A stretch of DNA of 6,291 nt from Bacteroidota bacterium (lineage in GTDB: Bacteria; Bacteroidota; Bacteroidia; 2-12-FULL-35-15), in contig JAIOQD010000252.1 of the NCBI GenBank assembly GCA_021413595.1, positions 1-6,291 on the forward strand, read 5' to 3'. The notes under the pieces are model-generated. The model saw only the letters and a list, made by a program, of their open reading frames with translations, had not been told where the DNA came from and did no database searches. Below, piece after piece: positions 5,615-6,291 of the stretch (position 1 is its first letter; each line of letters starts with the position of its first letter). Position numbers and translations under genes: made by a program.

Positions 5615-5733
5615 TTCGTACTTATAAAGTGATAGCCACATTGGGTGGCCCTGCCGTTTCGAACGTAGACTTGTTAGGCTTATGCCATTCTAATCAGGAC
5701 TTTTAAAGCATCAACTTTGTTGGTGCTTTTTTT
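5615..5733 (+). ncRNA. Possible small RNA in the intergenic region
   Basis: The 149-bp gap between the ATPase and nuclease genes has no credible protein gene. It is less AT-rich than its surroundings in 5635-5700 and holds three inverted repeats on the plus strand. GCCAC (5635-5639) pairs with GTGGC (5645-5649), TTAGGC pairs with GCC and CTAA around 5674-5692 with a bulge, and a terminator lies at 5705-5733. A possible plus-strand promoter is TTG at 5582-5584, then 17 bases, then TATATTTC at 5602-5609 (one mismatch to TAnnTTTG). The predicted transcript would be about 120 bases. The start is a guess from promoter spacing. The region could instead be a dispersed repeat or part of the ATPase 5' leader. 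Confidence 0.3.
5705..5733 (+). terminator. Rho-independent terminator, plus-strand orientation
   Basis: AAAGCATCAA (5705-5714) pairs with TTGGTGCTTT (5720-5729) around CTTTG and is followed by more T residues to 5733. The one imperfect pair is U5711 with G5723, a tolerated wobble in plus-strand RNA but an A-C mismatch in minus-strand RNA. The T-tract is also longer on the plus strand. It may still weakly serve the nuclease gene, whose stop codon is 2 bp away. Confidence 0.7.
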
Positions 5734-6291
5734 ATTTTTCAATCCTCATGGTTTTTACCTTCAATAAGTTCTCCTGGTATATTATTTCTTCAACAATAAA
5801 ATATTTGCCGGCAAATTTTTTTCGGTAGATCAGGCAATCTGAACTGTTTTTACCTTTTTCCTTTGGTTCAAATTCAACACTGTCATATTTTTTTAATATG
5901 ATCGGAATCAATAAGAAATCATTTGTTGTAACCGCTATCTGATGCCTGTATTTTTCTTCGGGCCTTCCGTGATTATTATAAATATGCCTTGCATCATTGT
6001 AGAAGATCTCTCTTCGGAAAAGTGTAAAGTCTTTGCCTGTTTCTACTTTCAGCTTTATTACTTCCGATTTGTCTAATCTCCCCAACCGTACAGGGCTAAT
6101 TACTCTTTTTCCTATTGTCGCGTTTTCATACAAATGGGCCAATTCGTCTAAAATTTCTTCATCAATTTTACCTATTCCTTCCAAACTCAATAAATCCAAT
6201 TCAATTTCCAATGCCAGGGCTTTTATTTTTACCTCCTTATAATTTTTCATTTCAGAAATATTTAACATGTAATCTGCCGCTTTTTGCGCTT
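5732..6291 (-). CDS. PBECR-type (barnase-EndoU-ColicinE5/D-RelE-like) nuclease domain protein, 5' partial
   Basis: The frame runs from the right edge to TAA 5732-5734. An ATG at 6268 would give 178 residues, but the seven upstream codons (AQKAADY) are also open and coding-like, so the gene probably begins outside the window. Counting from that Met, residues 1-50 are helical and acidic. The C-terminal domain has DARHIYNNHG (92-101), HQIAVTTNDF (109-118), IPIILKKYDSV (121-131), LIYRKKFAGKYFIVEEI (146-162) and KTMR (172-175). This order (His-x4-HG, Gln-x-x-T-x-x-D, IP-I-x4-D, beta hairpin, KTM) matches the phage/ICE nuclease families called PBECR, which usually sit at the end of large polyvalent or head-morphogenesis proteins of mobile elements and are proposed to be RNases. 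H95 and H100 are candidate active-site residues. It is on the same strand as the ATPase, 149 bp upstream of it. Family call is from pattern memory; substrate is unknown. Confidence 0.65.
   Translation of the reverse strand, partial: AQKAADYMLNISEMKNYKEVKIKALALEIELDLLSLEGIGKIDEEILDELAHLYENATIGKRVISPVRLGRLDKSEVIKLKVETGKDFTLFRREIFYNDARHIYNNHGRPEEKYRHQIAVTTNDFLLIPIILKKYDSVEFEPKEKGKNSSDCLIYRKKFAGKYFIVEEIIYQENLLKVKTMRIEK

Noticed and set aside
5651..5669. TTCGAAC resembling a tRNA T-loop in the intergenic region
   Set aside because: The flanking 5-base stems do not pair (two of five positions clash), and no acceptor, D or anticodon arm could be built on either strand.
6033..6242. Plus-strand open frame of 69 codons under the nuclease gene
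   Set aside because: It is antisense to the helical N-terminal part of a gene whose frame continues through the window edge.
1..6291. CRISPR array, rRNA, or insertion-sequence transposase
   Set aside because: No regularly spaced identical repeats, no rRNA-like stretch and no transposase or integrase gene were seen on either strand.

Overview
The window is AT-rich and reads as a Bacteroidota genome. The evidence is a TPR plus SpoIIE-phosphatase protein of the type common in that phylum, TAnnTTTG-like promoter elements ahead of two genes, mostly absent Shine-Dalgarno sites, and a mobile-element-type ATPase and nuclease. It looks like an accessory region, not a core operon.

Layout, left to right. 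(1) Positions 1-845, plus strand: a split HipA-type system. The C-terminal part of a HipA-like kinase (cut by the left edge) overlaps by 7 bp a small protein equal to the HipA N-terminal subdomain (HipS-like). The order is kinase first, then HipS-like. A strong hairpin terminator follows at 861-891. (2) Positions 934-1077, minus strand: an orphan 3' remnant of a second copy of the RadA-like ATPase gene that is intact at 4254-5582. (3) Positions 1083-3023, minus strand: a secreted or membrane-anchored TPR sensor with a cytoplasmic SpoIIE/PP2C-type phosphatase. (4) Positions 3220-4137, plus strand: a two-gene operon of an unrecognised protein and a HEPN-like helical protein, closed by a terminator at 4177-4207. 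(5) Positions 4254-5582, minus strand: a RadA-like P-loop ATPase with a long N-terminal extension. (6) Positions 5583-5731: an intergenic stretch rich in inverted repeats, ending in a terminator oriented for the plus strand, so a small RNA is possible. (7) Positions 5732-6291, minus strand: the C-terminal part of a protein resembling the phage/ICE barnase-EndoU-ColicinE5/D-RelE-like nucleases (PBECR type), open at the right edge.

How they may fit together (inference): the ATPase and nuclease on the minus strand look like backbone of a mobile element. The plus-strand modules (split HipA; unknown plus HEPN-like) each run convergently into a terminator followed by an ATPase 3' end. The segment between the two ATPase tails therefore looks like accessory cargo, and the ATPase 3' end may mark where such cargo is exchanged. 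The most interesting points are the reversed split HipA arrangement, the duplicated ATPase tail, the HEPN-like two-gene unit and the possible plus-strand RNA.
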